A DNA stretch of 64,000 bases from an uncultured Ruminococcus sp. (GCA_902781565.1 CACZJT010000008.1:1-64000); one strand, 5' to 3'. Shown: positions 27,664-36,050, counted from the stretch's first letter. The notes: a model not told the origin generated them from the sequence alone. Numbers and translations: made by a program.

Positions 27664-28533
27664 TTATCTGTGATCTCCTCTGAAAAACAACGCCAGCGTT
27701 CCGGGTCCCGAATGTGCGCCTATTACGGGTCCCGTGTAGGCGATTATCACTTCCGTGTCCTCGCCAAATATCTCCTTCATCATTCGCTCCGCGGCTTTGG
27801 CGTCCTCTATGCAGTCCCCGTGGCTCATGGTGACTACTTTGTTCTCGTAGTTCCCGAGCCGCTCACGTATCATCTCTCCGAGCCGCTTTATCGACTGCTT
27901 GCGCCCGCGTACCTTCGCCTGCGGTATCAGATGCCCCTCAATGTCCACGTTCAGCACGGGCTTGATACCGAGCATAGTCCCCGCTATAGCCGCCGCACGC
28001 GACACTCTGCCGCCCCTGAACAGGTATTTCAGATCGTCCACCGTGAATACGTGGCAAAAGCTCAGCCTGTTGTCTATGAGCCACTTCTCCAGCTCGTCTA
28101 TGGTAAGTCCCTCACGCTTCTTGCGCTCGGCATAGATGAGCATTAGCCCCTCGCCCGATGAAGCCGCCAGCGAATCCACGACTACTATCTTTCGGTCGGG
28201 ATACTTCTCTTTAAGCTGATCTCTCACGATACACGCGCTCGAATAGCTCCCGCTAAGCCCCGATGAGAAAGCGAGGTACAGCACGTCCCTGCCCTGTTTA
28301 AGCTCCGCCTCAAAGGCGTCCTCATAGGTGCCGACGGATATCTGCGAGGTGCGCGTGGTGGCGTCCGCCCTCATTCTCGCGTAAAAATCGGGCATGGAGA
28401 TGTCCTCGGTGGTGTATGACTTCCCGTCTATCTCAAAGGTCAGCGGCAGCAATTTGCAGTCCATTTTGGCAAGCTGCTCTGGCGGCAGATCGCAGGTCGT
28501 GTCGCAAAGCAGTGTGTAAGGTCTGTTGCTCAT
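27664..28533 (-). CDS. DegV family fatty-acid-binding protein
   Basis: 289 residues. DegV proteins bind a fatty acid, and in Gram-positives (FakB) present it to the kinase FakA for phosphorylation. The N-terminal CDTTCDLPPE, the TSQ motif near residue 62, FSSGLSGSY near 88 and the late GPVIGAHSGPGTL are all present. No fakA (DAK-like) gene is nearby. It is monocistronic with a clear promoter. Confidence 0.9.
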   Translation of the reverse strand: MSNRPYTLLCDTTCDLPPEQLAKMDCKLLPLTFEIDGKSYTTEDISMPDFYARMRADATTRTSQISVGTYEDAFEAELKQGRDVLYLAFSSGLSGSYSSACIVRDQLKEKYPDRKIVVVDSLAASSGEGLMLIYAERKKREGLTIDELEKWLIDNRLSFCHVFTVDDLKYLFRGGRVSRAAAIAGTMLGIKPVLNVDIEGHLIPQAKVRGRKQSIKRLGEMIRERLGNYENKVVTMSHGDCIEDAKAAERMMKEIFGEDTEVIIAYTGPVIGAHSGPGTLALFFRGDHR

Positions 28534-28574
28534 GTTTTATCCCCCTAAACAGTTCATTAACATTTACAAAAAAC

Positions 28575-28603
28575 ATTATAACATAATTCGCTGTACTTTT
28601 CAA
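28575..28603 (-). promoter_or_regulatory. degV-family gene promoter
   Basis: Minus-strand TTGAAA (28603-28598), 17 bases, TATAAT (28580-28575), 40 bases upstream of the ATG. Confidence 0.75.
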
Positions 28604-28653
28604 TAGAACTTCCCAAAATTCTTTTAGACAATTCAAGCGATTTGTACAAATAA

Positions 28654-28677
28654 CGGCAGAGCCTTTCAGCCCTGCCG
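28654..28677 (-). terminator. Terminator of the hydrogenase-like gene
   Basis: CGGCAG / CTGCCG with further GGCT / AGCC pairing, followed on the minus strand by TTATTTG. Confidence 0.6.
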
Positions 28678-28693
28678 CATAGGTGCTTGATGT

Positions 28694-30391
28694 TTACTTC
28701 TTCGCAAGCTCCGTGGTCTTGTGGAGCTCGTCGTTTATCTTGTCGATAACGTTCGTGATCTCTCCGATAGAGTTCTTGATGACCTCGGAGCTTGCATTGG
28801 TGGTGTTCACGTTGTCATCGAGGGCGCTGAATGCGTCGATAGTCGTTTCGAGAATGCTTACCAGCTGCTGAACGGTAGCCGCGTCCATCGTGGAATTGCT
28901 GTTGCAGAAGGTAACGACGTTTTTCAGCAGGCTGTTTACGACGCCCGCTCTCTCGCTCGTAGCCGCGGTGGATTCGCCGATGGTGTCCATGTTGCTGGTG
29001 ATATTGCCGATATCCGCTTTCAGCTTATCCGAGAGCGCAAGACATTCGTTCGTGATCTCTTCGAGATGCTCATGCTGAGTCGCCAGCGTGCTGTGCTTGG
29101 CAACAAGGACCGACTTCGCGTGAACGATACAGTTATCGGGCGTGTTAAGACCCCTGTAGATAGCCACAGCCATCTCGCGGCAGCTCTTGTGACCGCAGGC
29201 ATGGCAGTCATAATGCCTGTCTGCCTCGGTATGCTTGCCCATGAGCTCGAATATGCCCTCGAGCTGCTTGTCTGTAGGTACGGGTGTGGGCTTCGAGGGT
29301 CTGTAGTTCCTCATGAAGTCCGCGATCTTCAACTCTTCGTCGAATCTCTTGAAGAGCCTGTCGTCACCGCCTCTGCCCATGAAACCGGAGGTCTTGCGGC
29401 GAGCCTTTGCGTTCTTCTCGTACTCCTTCATGGTGGTCATGACGTCAAATATTGTCTGTGTTGTTCCCGTTCCCGGACCCACATTGCAGCCGAATTCGCA
29501 TGAAAGCACATCGAATACCTCGGGGTGCTTGAATTCGGGCATGGTGCCGTATGTAGCCAGCTCGGGGTATACCTTGTGTACGCCCTCGGAGGTGGTGATG
29601 TTGATATCGGGGTCGTGCAGCCACAGGTTGTCGCGCAGTCCGCCCGGACGGGGATAAACGCCGCCCATCTGACCCTGAATGTCCTCGAAGGGATATTCAA
29701 ACTCCGATTCCGCGTGTGAGGGTATGCGGATATCGTTCCTGTCAAAGTAGTCGTTGAGCTTTGCAAAGGTAACGTTGAAGTCTGCAACGCCCGTTTCCTC
29801 AAACTCCGATTTCTTTGCTATGCAGGGCGACAGCACCGCGATGGGATTCTGTCTGTTCTGATACTTCCTTATGAATACGCAGGCGCAGGCGATCGGGCTG
29901 TGTATGGGCGAGAGGTTAGGCAGCAGCTTGGGCTGATATTTCTCTATGAAGCTCACGATAGCAGCACAAGGCTGGGTGATTATGTTACCTATCCTCTTGT
30001 TCTGTATCGCTCTGAGGTGCGCCCATGTGCATATATCCGCGCCCAATGAAACGTCATAGATAAGACAGCCCTTCTTCTTGAACCAGTCAAGTATGCCCTT
30101 CCACTTGGTGGGATAGACCGTCTTGATAGCAGGGGTCGCAAGAATGACGAGCTTTTCGCCCTTCTGTATCCTCTGCATGGCGGCGTCGGTATCGTCGAGG
30201 TAATCTCTCGCGCCGTGATTACAGGTCTTTACGCACTCGCCGCAGCCCACGCACTTATCGGCGTTGACCGTAGTGATAAAGCGCCCGTCCTCCAGCAGCT
30301 TTGTGGTATTCGCTTCGTCCGCGGGACATACGCGCACACAGGCGTTACACCCCACGCACTTATCGGGTCTTACTATGATAAGATCAGACAT
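28694..30391 (-). CDS. [FeFe]-hydrogenase-like protein with methyl-accepting-type tail, putative redox sensor
   Basis: 565 residues. Two ferredoxin [4Fe-4S] motifs (CVGCNACVRVCP near 11, CVGCGECVKTC near 47), a hydrogenase large-subunit domain (about 70-360), a separate four-Cys Fe-S domain (CHACGHKSC near 405) and a C-terminal helical region (about 440-565) resembling chemoreceptor signalling coils. The H-cluster motifs are altered: TSCCP reads TQPCA, so the proton-transfer Cys is Pro; MPC reads SPC; GCxxGGGQ reads GCNVGPGT. The cluster-ligand cysteines themselves remain. Similar changes occur in sensory hydrogenases (HydS) of Ruminococcus and Thermotoga. A hydF maturase lies at 60.8-62.0 kb. 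Redox or H2 sensing is inferred. Confidence 0.8.
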   Translation of the reverse strand: MSDLIIVRPDKCVGCNACVRVCPADEANTTKLLEDGRFITTVNADKCVGCGECVKTCNHGARDYLDDTDAAMQRIQKGEKLVILATPAIKTVYPTKWKGILDWFKKKGCLIYDVSLGADICTWAHLRAIQNKRIGNIITQPCAAIVSFIEKYQPKLLPNLSPIHSPIACACVFIRKYQNRQNPIAVLSPCIAKKSEFEETGVADFNVTFAKLNDYFDRNDIRIPSHAESEFEYPFEDIQGQMGGVYPRPGGLRDNLWLHDPDINITTSEGVHKVYPELATYGTMPEFKHPEVFDVLSCEFGCNVGPGTGTTQTIFDVMTTMKEYEKNAKARRKTSGFMGRGGDDRLFKRFDEELKIADFMRNYRPSKPTPVPTDKQLEGIFELMGKHTEADRHYDCHACGHKSCREMAVAIYRGLNTPDNCIVHAKSVLVAKHSTLATQHEHLEEITNECLALSDKLKADIGNITSNMDTIGESTAATSERAGVVNSLLKNVVTFCNSNSTMDAATVQQLVSILETTIDAFSALDDNVNTTNASSEVIKNSIGEITNVIDKINDELHKTTELAKK

Positions 30392-30443
30392 AAATATTTC
30401 AGCTCCTTATTTTACTGTAAATTCATATTCTATAGATATTACC

Positions 30444-30476
30444 CGCGCGGGACTGCTCTCGCAGTCCTCACGGGTC
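30444..30476 (-). terminator. Hairpin after the DivIVA-like gene
   Basis: ACCCGCGCGGGACTGC / GCAGTCCTCACGGGT stem-loop, 17 bases past the stop. There is no strong T tract, so termination is likely but not certain. Confidence 0.5.
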
Positions 30477-30492
30477 AAAGGAAAAAAGTTCA

Positions 30493-31572
30493 TCACTTTT
30501 TGAGCGCCTGAGCCTGCTTCATAAGCTCCGCCAGGTCAACTCCGCCGCCTGCGGGCTTCTTCTCCTCAGCCTTAGCGGGCTCTTTCTTCGGCTCCTTCTC
30601 GGGGGCTTCCTTGGGGACGTCCTTGGGCTTGGGTTTTGCGCCCAGCGAAGCCGCCATAGCCTGTAGTTTTTCAAGCTCCTCATTCTTCTTTCTGAGGGCT
30701 TCCTTGTCAACGTTCTGACTGTAATCGGTGTTCACCTTTTCGAGAACAGGAGCCTCGGGGGTCTCCGCGGCTATCTTCTCGGGCACCTTGAATACCGGCA
30801 CGCCGCCGTCCGTGAGCTTAGCATAGGCGCTGTCAAGCACCTTGGAGGAATCTTCAAGACCCGCCCTGCCGTTTTTCTCGAAGTCGTCGAATATGCCTTT
30901 GAGCTTCGCGACCTCTGCATTGAGCTTCTCTATATCGCCCATCAGCACCGCACGCAGGTTGCCCGAAGCCGCCTTCATCTCCTCAGCGCCGTTCTTGGCG
31001 TTTGCGGTGATCTCCGCAGCCTTCTTTTCAGCGTCGAAGATTATCTGAGCGGCGGTGTTGTTAGCCTCTGCCACGGTGTCCTCCGCCAGTCTCTTGGCGT
31101 CTGCGGACTTCTCCTCGGCTTCCTTGCGGGCGTTGTCCACGATAAGGCTCGCGGACTTCTGCGCCTCGATGAACACGGTGCTGAGCGCCGCAGTATCGTT
31201 GCCCGCCTCAAAAGCCGCGACCTTCTTTTTCAGCTCCTCCACATTGTTTGTCAGAGCCTTGTTCTGTGCTTCAAGCTCCGCGATACGGCTGTCCTTGGTC
31301 TTGGCGTCCTCCTCGGCGGTCTTGATCTTCGCCGTGAGCTTTTCGTTCTGTACCTGCTCGTCGGTGAGCTTGGTCCTCTCGACAGCCAACACGTTCTCAT
31401 GAGCCTTCTCCTCGGGAGTGTCCTTCTTATATTCTTCAAGCGTAAGTTTAGTTTCTCTAAGCTCATTTTTCAGCTCAAAGACCTGCGAATGAAGGTATTC
31501 GAGCCTCTTGTTGACATCATTCCTGTCAAAGCCCCCGTATGTGACCGTTCTGATAAATTTACTCTCTGCCAT
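30493..31572 (-). CDS. DivIVA-like coiled-coil protein
   Basis: 359 residues. The N-terminus FIRTVTYGGFDRNDVNKRLEYL matches the DivIVA/GpsB-type start with its turn before the first coil. Residues 25-120 and 140-240 are long heptad-rich coils, and the C-terminus (about 315-345) is a Lys/Pro/Glu-rich linker ending in a short helix. DivIVA proteins mark negatively curved membrane and recruit division or wall enzymes. It is not next to ftsZ or sepF, so a separate polarity or scaffold role is possible. GGGGAGG precedes ATG 31572. Confidence 0.75.
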   Translation of the reverse strand: MAESKFIRTVTYGGFDRNDVNKRLEYLHSQVFELKNELRETKLTLEEYKKDTPEEKAHENVLAVERTKLTDEQVQNEKLTAKIKTAEEDAKTKDSRIAELEAQNKALTNNVEELKKKVAAFEAGNDTAALSTVFIEAQKSASLIVDNARKEAEEKSADAKRLAEDTVAEANNTAAQIIFDAEKKAAEITANAKNGAEEMKAASGNLRAVLMGDIEKLNAEVAKLKGIFDDFEKNGRAGLEDSSKVLDSAYAKLTDGGVPVFKVPEKIAAETPEAPVLEKVNTDYSQNVDKEALRKKNEELEKLQAMAASLGAKPKPKDVPKEAPEKEPKKEPAKAEEKKPAGGGVDLAELMKQAQALKK

Positions 31573-31628
31573 CGACGATTTCCTCCCCGAATTATTTGTA
31601 ACGTATAAGCCGAGTTTCCTTTCACGTC

Positions 31629-31654
31629 AAAAAACAGACCCGCCGAAGCGCGTC
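31629..31654 (-). terminator. Attenuator-like hairpin in the DivIVA-like gene leader
   Basis: In the 5' leader, minus-strand GACGCGC / GCGGGTC (one mismatch, loop TTCG) is followed by TGTTTTTT. It lies between the promoter (31690-31718) and the gene start, so it could control read-through. Confidence 0.45.
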
Positions 31655-31689
31655 CGAATACGAAAAAATATTCAGCCCTGTTAAATTAT

Positions 31690-31718
31690 ATTATACATCT
31701 TTTTTTAATAAATGTCAA
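31690..31718 (-). promoter_or_regulatory. Promoter of the DivIVA-like gene
   Basis: Minus-strand TTGACA (31718-31713), 17 bases, TATAAT (31695-31690): a full consensus promoter. Confidence 0.8.
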
Positions 31719-31853
31719 TACATTTTTATCATTTTGCACGCAAGTTTTACAATAATACCGACAAACGCCCCCCATATTTGTTGATTATTCCATGAATTGA
31801 GCCAAAAAAACACCCTGATAATTCATATCCGATGTTATATACTGCCCTCTATT

Positions 31854-31921
31854 GCAAAGTACAACGAAGTTGTGCTTTGCAGGCTGCGCAGCAGCCGCCA
31901 AAGCCACTATGTGGCTTTGGC
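31854..31921. repeat. Chain of three perfect hairpins
   Basis: 31854-31880 (GCAAAG...CTTTGC with ACAACGAAGTTGT), 31882-31896 (GGCTGCGCAGCAGCC) and 31897-31921 (GCCAAAGCCACTATGTGGCTTTGGC), placed end to end in the gap 31573-31974. They match the architecture of the elements at 1-85 and 27504-27581 without sharing their sequence. The last one may end the gene at 31975. Confidence 0.6.
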
Positions 31922-31974
31922 AGAGCGCGTAGTCATGAGCCTTTGAGCAAAAAACCGCGGCGTCTGCCGCGGAG

Positions 31975-32556
31975 TTACCAGTCGTTCTCGGTGCCTTCAA
32001 GTATCTCCTTGACCTCGGGATTATTGTACAGTCCCAGATCGAAGAGCTTGTCCGCCTGACGGTTGGTGATGTGGCCCGTGAGGGAGTAGACGTACTGACC
32101 GTGCTGTCTTTCGGTACCGTCCCACGAGTCGATGATCTTTAGCCACCCCGCCTTGCCGAGCGTCCTCTCGGGGAGCCTTGCGTGAGGGAAATACTTCTTG
32201 CAGATCATGATAGCGCACTTGGTATGCCCCGTGAAATCGCAGGCGTAGGTGTCCCCGTCGGGCGACATCCACCCGAGCTTGAAGCCCTCGAAGTTTTTGA
32301 AGTACATCTTTTCGAGCGGCAGGGGGTCTTCTTTATCCGTTTCGACGATCTCGACGAAGTTGTACTCGTTCTCTTTGAATCTGTAATACCCGCCCCTGCC
32401 GTCGAAGCATACGGGCAGCTGCTCCTCGGTGATGATGTTCTCGTAGACCGTCCCTTTGAGCGACTCGACGGTATCATAATACTCGTAGCTGTAAAAGCCC
32501 GTTTTAGCCTTGTAAACCGCGTATTTTTTCATCACAGCGGGCGCAAGCTCCTCCAT
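31975..32556 (-). CDS. Hypothetical protein, 193 residues
   Basis: Family not recognised. A soluble protein, rich in Tyr, Lys and Glu, with no signal peptide or membrane segment. Visible patterns are YDTVESLKGTVYENI near 25, a central Gly/Phe region and FTGHTKCAIMICKKYFPHARLPE near 110. ATG 32556 is set by GGGAGGTGATCCCG; an in-frame GTG three codons earlier overlaps that site. It is a single gene with a normal codon pattern, so it is probably expressed. No function is proposed. Confidence 0.65.
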   Translation of the reverse strand: MEELAPAVMKKYAVYKAKTGFYSYEYYDTVESLKGTVYENIITEEQLPVCFDGRGGYYRFKENEYNFVEIVETDKEDPLPLEKMYFKNFEGFKLGWMSPDGDTYACDFTGHTKCAIMICKKYFPHARLPERTLGKAGWLKIIDSWDGTERQHGQYVYSLTGHITNRQADKLFDLGLYNNPEVKEILEGTENDW

Positions 32557-32722
32557 CGGGATCACCTCCCTCGCAAAATTTTATCTTATATGAATATTGT
32601 ACCATTTTTTTCTCTCATTGTCAACCCCGCGGCGCTATTTTTCGGGGTTTGAAGCATAAAATTCTTAAAGTTCACGGGATTTACCGTTTCGGTTATTTAT
32701 GCGAAATGTTTAAAAAATGTAC

Positions 32723-32751
32723 TTGACAAATCGGCTCGCTTGGTATATAAT
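32723..32751 (+). promoter_or_regulatory. Strong consensus promoter in a gene-free gap
   Basis: TTGACA (32723-32728), 17 bases, TATAAT (32746-32751). No coding start with a ribosome site follows closely; the transcript would run into the hairpin and T tract ending at 32814. Confidence 0.8.
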
Positions 32752-32756
32752 ATATA

Positions 32757-32814
32757 TAAGACAATTGTACTGTATGAGTGAGCGGCGATCTTTGCCGAAT
32801 GATGTGTCTTTTTT
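32757..32814 (+). ncRNA. Candidate small RNA, about 58 nt
   Basis: It lies directly downstream of the consensus promoter at 32723. The ends AAGACA (32758-32763) and TGTCTT (32805-32810) pair, an internal CGGC / GCCG hairpin lies at 32783-32797, and the T run reaches 32814. A second terminator-like hairpin (CAGATAA / TTATCTG plus six T) at 32862-32905 could end a longer form of about 150 nt. A 14-codon reading frame from ATG 32774 has no ribosome site. It belongs to no RNA family I recognise. Confidence 0.4.
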
Positions 32815-32964
32815 ATAAATGATAACCCTATTATAGGTAAATAATCATACAATTTCACAGACAGATAATATTTTTTGTGCAACATTTATATTTATCTGCT
32901 TTTTTAAGACGTTATTTTTTACATCTCAAATAGTGTCCATTTTATAAAAAAATTGAAATAATCC

Positions 32965-32993
32965 TTGCATTTTTCAAAAAAACGTGCTATAAT
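32965..32993 (+). promoter_or_regulatory. Promoter of the small membrane protein gene
   Basis: TTGCAT (32965-32970), 17 bases, TATAAT (32988-32993), about 85 bases before the ATG. The rest of the gap 32557-33082 holds the candidate small RNA and AT-rich sequence. Confidence 0.7.
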
Positions 32994-33082
32994 AGTATTA
33001 AGAGTAATATGCTTTCAAAGGTGTGATCTTTTGGAGATCGGTTCACCGCTCATATCACATACATCAGGGAAGGAAGATCTTT

Positions 33083-33607
33083 ATGACGTATTTGCTCAAC
33101 AATATTGACGAAGCTGTTGACAGAAAGTTTCTCGTGTCCAAGAATATCCCTAACCAGGCGAGAGCAGGCACAATGGTGCATATCATGGGCTCGGACGACA
33201 GCTCCGGCATAAATGTTAAATATCGTGTTACCGATACGGGACAGGACTATAATATCCAGTTTGAAACGCTGAAGGATTTCTGCAAGTGGGCGGCTCCCGA
33301 TACCTTCATCGCGCGTTATTACGAGAACTTCTCCAATAAGGAGATACTGCATTACATAAAGGTCACCAACCGCAGTTTCGCGAGCTTCTGCCTGCCTATC
33401 ATCGCGGTGGCTCTTGTTGTTATCTGGGTACTCGCTATGGTGGTTCTCAAGAGCTTCCTGAAAGTCGGTATCTGTGCCATCATCGGCGGCGTGCTTTCAA
33501 TCGCTGCTATCGTTGCGGTGATCTATATCTACAGACAGCAGAAATCAAGCGTCAAGCTAAAGCTGTACAGAAAGGTCAGCTCGAACTGGGGCATTGAATT
33601 CAAGTAA
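33083..33607 (+). CDS. Small membrane protein, hypothetical
   Basis: 174 residues from ATG 33083 (GGAAGGA upstream); a longer reading frame lacks a ribosome site. Residues 1-95 are soluble and begin MTYLLNNIDEAVDRKFLVSK. Two membrane helices follow (about 102-125 and 128-152), then a short basic tail. No family recognised. It faces the terminator of the large minus-strand operon and is separately transcribed. The layout suggests a cytoplasmic domain anchored by a helical hairpin. Confidence 0.65.
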   Translation: MTYLLNNIDEAVDRKFLVSKNIPNQARAGTMVHIMGSDDSSGINVKYRVTDTGQDYNIQFETLKDFCKWAAPDTFIARYYENFSNKEILHYIKVTNRSFASFCLPIIAVALVVIWVLAMVVLKSFLKVGICAIIGGVLSIAAIVAVIYIYRQQKSSVKLKLYRKVSSNWGIEFK

Positions 33608-33632
33608 ATTTGCAGATCATTCGATCGTTTTG

Positions 33633-33663
33633 GTCATGCGCTTCGCGGCGCATGACTTTTTTT
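33633..33663 (+). terminator. Terminator of the small membrane protein gene
   Basis: GTCATGCGC / GCGCATGAC stem followed by seven T. Confidence 0.85.
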
Positions 33664-33685
33664 GTCTCCGCTTCTCATTCGCGCA

Positions 33686-33715
33686 AAGAAAAGCCCCTAC
33701 CGTTTCCGATAGGGA
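33686..33715 (-). terminator. Terminator of the six-gene signalling operon
   Basis: Minus-strand GTCCCTATCGG / CCGGTAGGGGC-type stem (loop AAA), then TTTTCTTT, 35 bases past the stop of the last gene. Confidence 0.75.
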
Positions 33716-33750
33716 CTTTTCCGAGCAATAAAAATATAAGGAAGATCTTT

Positions 33751-34989
33751 TTATCTTCTGAAACGCGAGTTGTTCTTCGCGACTTTCTTTCTTTCTTTCT
33801 GTTCCTTCAGCAGATCGGCTTTGCTCTTTCCGCCCTGTACAGCCTCGCCGCCTTCGCTGTCGCCCGATGCGGAACTTGTCGTCGTATCATCGTCCTCATC
33901 GTCGAACATACTGTCAAAGCGTTTTCTGAACGCACCGCCTCTGCCGCCGAGGTTCTGCGACAGTACCTGGCTCTGATTCTGCGAGAGCACCTGGCTGTTG
34001 AACCTGCTGCTGCCCGCGCCCGTGATGTGTACCGAGCCGCCCACAGGTCTTTGAGTATACGGAGCCGCACCCGCCATGGGATTGTTCATGAACTGATTGT
34101 TGCCGCCCTGCTGCGGATAACCCTGCTGGAAACCGCCCTGCTGGGGATAACCCTGCTGAGGATAACCTTGCTGCGGATAGCCCTGCTGCGGATAACCCTG
34201 CTGCGGATAGCCCTGCTGGGGATAACCCTGCTGAGGGTAGCCCTGCTGAGGGTAGCCCTGCTGAGGATAACCCTGCTGTGGGTAGCCCTGCTGAGGATAG
34301 CCCTGCTGGGGCATCCTGCCGAAGCCGCCCTGCTGGGGCATATTGGGCGAGAAGCCCCTGTTCATCTGATTGCCGAAGGCCTGCGGCTGGGAAGAAGTAC
34401 CCGAACCCGCAAACGCAACGACCTCGGGAGCGCTCTCTCCGCTGTCGGCTTCAAAGAAGGGATTGGATTCATCCACCTCAAAGCCCGCCGAGAAATCAGC
34501 AGGCGAGCCCAGCTCGGGAGCCGCAGAGGAAGAGCTTCCCTCCACGTCGAATCCCGACATGAAATCGTCCGCCATGCTCGTTTGCGAGCCCTGATTTTTC
34601 AGCACCATAGCGGCTACGGCTTCCTCCGCCGATACCGCGATCTGGCAGTTATTGTTGTTCTCATTCACACCGGTGAGAAGTTCAAGACATTGTTTACAGG
34701 GCTGGAGGATATTGCCGTTCGCAAAATCAACGGTTATCATCTGCACAGCTATAGTCTCGTGAGCCGTCAGCATGGCGGATATAGCCGCTTCCTCCGCGTG
34801 GAGCTCTGCAACGCCGCCCTCAGCGAACTTGACGCTCGTAACGCCCGAGAATATCTCCTGCTTATCGGACATGATAAGGCAGATCGCTGAGTCTGCGCCC
34901 TCGGTGTAATTTGGTTTTTCCTGCTTTACCTTATCGGCAAAGGCTCTTGCAGTGTTATAAAATGCACCAATTTCCATATTATACACCAA
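33751..34989 (-). CDS. Cytidine-deaminase-like protein fused to PQQGY repeats
   Basis: 412 residues. Residues 1-130 look like a cytidine-deaminase fold: His64-Ala-Glu66 and Pro97-Cys98-x-x-Cys101 form the zinc and proton-shuttle set. Residues 135-225 are Ser/Glu/Gly-rich and disordered. Next come eleven consecutive PQQGY units plus degenerate ones (about 226-292), a prion-like low-complexity tract of Gln, Tyr, Gly and Pro. Residues 300-412 are again disordered, acidic then basic. Start GTG 34989 has AAAGG seven bases upstream; ATG 34977 is possible. It is the last gene of the kinase/VWA/PP2C operon. Deaminase activity is inferred from the motif only. Confidence 0.8.
   Translation of the reverse strand: MVYNMEIGAFYNTARAFADKVKQEKPNYTEGADSAICLIMSDKQEIFSGVTSVKFAEGGVAELHAEEAAISAMLTAHETIAVQMITVDFANGNILQPCKQCLELLTGVNENNNNCQIAVSAEEAVAAMVLKNQGSQTSMADDFMSGFDVEGSSSSAAPELGSPADFSAGFEVDESNPFFEADSGESAPEVVAFAGSGTSSQPQAFGNQMNRGFSPNMPQQGGFGRMPQQGYPQQGYPQQGYPQQGYPQQGYPQQGYPQQGYPQQGYPQQGYPQQGYPQQGYPQQGGFQQGYPQQGGNNQFMNNPMAGAAPYTQRPVGGSVHITGAGSSRFNSQVLSQNQSQVLSQNLGGRGGAFRKRFDSMFDDEDDDTTTSSASGDSEGGEAVQGGKSKADLLKEQKERKKVAKNNSRFRR
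34141..34315. repeat. 15-bp tandem repeat encoding PQQGY
   Basis: Eleven 15-bp units of the form CTGCTGnGGrTArCC on the plus strand, with changes almost only at third codon positions. One degenerate unit precedes it. This is a coding minisatellite and may vary in copy number. Confidence 0.9.
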
Positions 34990-35066
34990 TTTTCCTTTCG
35001 TGAGATTTTTGCGATGCCCGCTTTACGGGCACTATTTCACAGCCCTGTTCACGCCGTAAGCGTATG

Positions 35067-36026
35067 TTATCTTCTGTAGAAGCAGAGCTGATTCTTGCCG
35101 TTTGCCTTTGCGGAGAACATCGCTGTCTCTGCACATCTGAAAAGATCCTCGGCGCTTCTTGTGTCGGTGGGGAAAATGGACACGCCGACGCTGGCGGTAG
35201 TCGAGAAGACATCGCCTCTTATGTTCACGGGCTCGGAGAATACGTTTGCGACATTGCCCACGAATCTCATTACGTCCTCGGCGCTGTAATTCTCGTCGAG
35301 GAGTATACCGAACTCATCTCCGCCGATCTTTGCAGCGAATATCTTGTCGCCGCAGAGCTGCGTGATCCTCTCCGCGTATCTGACGAGGAGATCGTCGCCG
35401 AGATTGTGTCCGAAGGTATCATTTACGTTCCTGAAATTGTCGATGTCGATGTAGACCAGAGAAGTCATTCTGGTCTCCTTGATGCGGTCGTTGATGTTGT
35501 CAACGAAAAGCTCTCTGTTGGGCATACCCGTCAGCTTGTCGTAGTAAGCGAGGAATCTCAGAGTCTCGTCCTTGTCCTGGAGGAGCCTTGTCTGCTCTAT
35601 CGCCTTCTGATAGCTCTCGGTCAGCTCATCGGTCATCTTCTTGGTGTTTGCAACGTAGAAGTAGATGATGAAGCAGATACCTATGGATATTGCGGAAACA
35701 ACGACACCGGGTACAGCGCCCGAATTGCCGCCCTTGATGACCTGTGTGAACAGCACGAAGCAAGCGTTGAACAGGTTCAGCACCGAAGCTACGATGAAGC
35801 CCTTTTTCTTACCGAGAAGCACCATCGTTATGGAATCCACGAGCATTATCTGTCCGATAACGCCGTTCATTCCGCTCATTCCCGCGCCTTTGGGCGCAGC
35901 GTCAGCGGGAGGTCCTCCGGGACCGCCGCCTGCCATTCTGCCATTTAATGCGAATAATCCCAAATAAAGTAAAATTCCGACGATAACAACGATAAGCTCC
36001 AGCTTACCCTTTTTCTTTGTTTCCAT
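35067..36026 (-). CDS. Membrane diguanylate cyclase (GGDEF)
   Basis: 319 residues. Membrane segments at about 10-27, 55-72, 80-97 and 105-126, with a Gly/Pro-rich extracytoplasmic loop (GGGPGGPPADAAPKG) after the first. A short coil leads to a GGDEF domain (about 155-318) with intact GGDEF near 235, so it should make cyclic-di-GMP from two GTP. No RxxD inhibitory site is seen five residues before GGDEF. It starts 24 bases after the PP2C gene in the same operon, linking the phospho-signalling genes to cyclic-di-GMP. Confidence 0.88.
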   Translation of the reverse strand: METKKKGKLELIVVIVGILLYLGLFALNGRMAGGGPGGPPADAAPKGAGMSGMNGVIGQIMLVDSITMVLLGKKKGFIVASVLNLFNACFVLFTQVIKGGNSGAVPGVVVSAISIGICFIIYFYVANTKKMTDELTESYQKAIEQTRLLQDKDETLRFLAYYDKLTGMPNRELFVDNINDRIKETRMTSLVYIDIDNFRNVNDTFGHNLGDDLLVRYAERITQLCGDKIFAAKIGGDEFGILLDENYSAEDVMRFVGNVANVFSEPVNIRGDVFSTTASVGVSIFPTDTRSAEDLFRCAETAMFSAKANGKNQLCFYRR

Positions 36027-36050
36027 TATTTAATTTCCCCCCCGAAGCTG

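Noticed and set aside
31785-32000. Minus-strand frame of 71 codons beside the 193-residue hypothetical gene
   Set aside because: It consists largely of the hairpin chain at 31854-31921 and overlaps the end of the neighbouring gene.
34141-34315. Regular repeats considered as a CRISPR array
   Set aside because: Fifteen-base units without spacers, in frame and translated as PQQGY.
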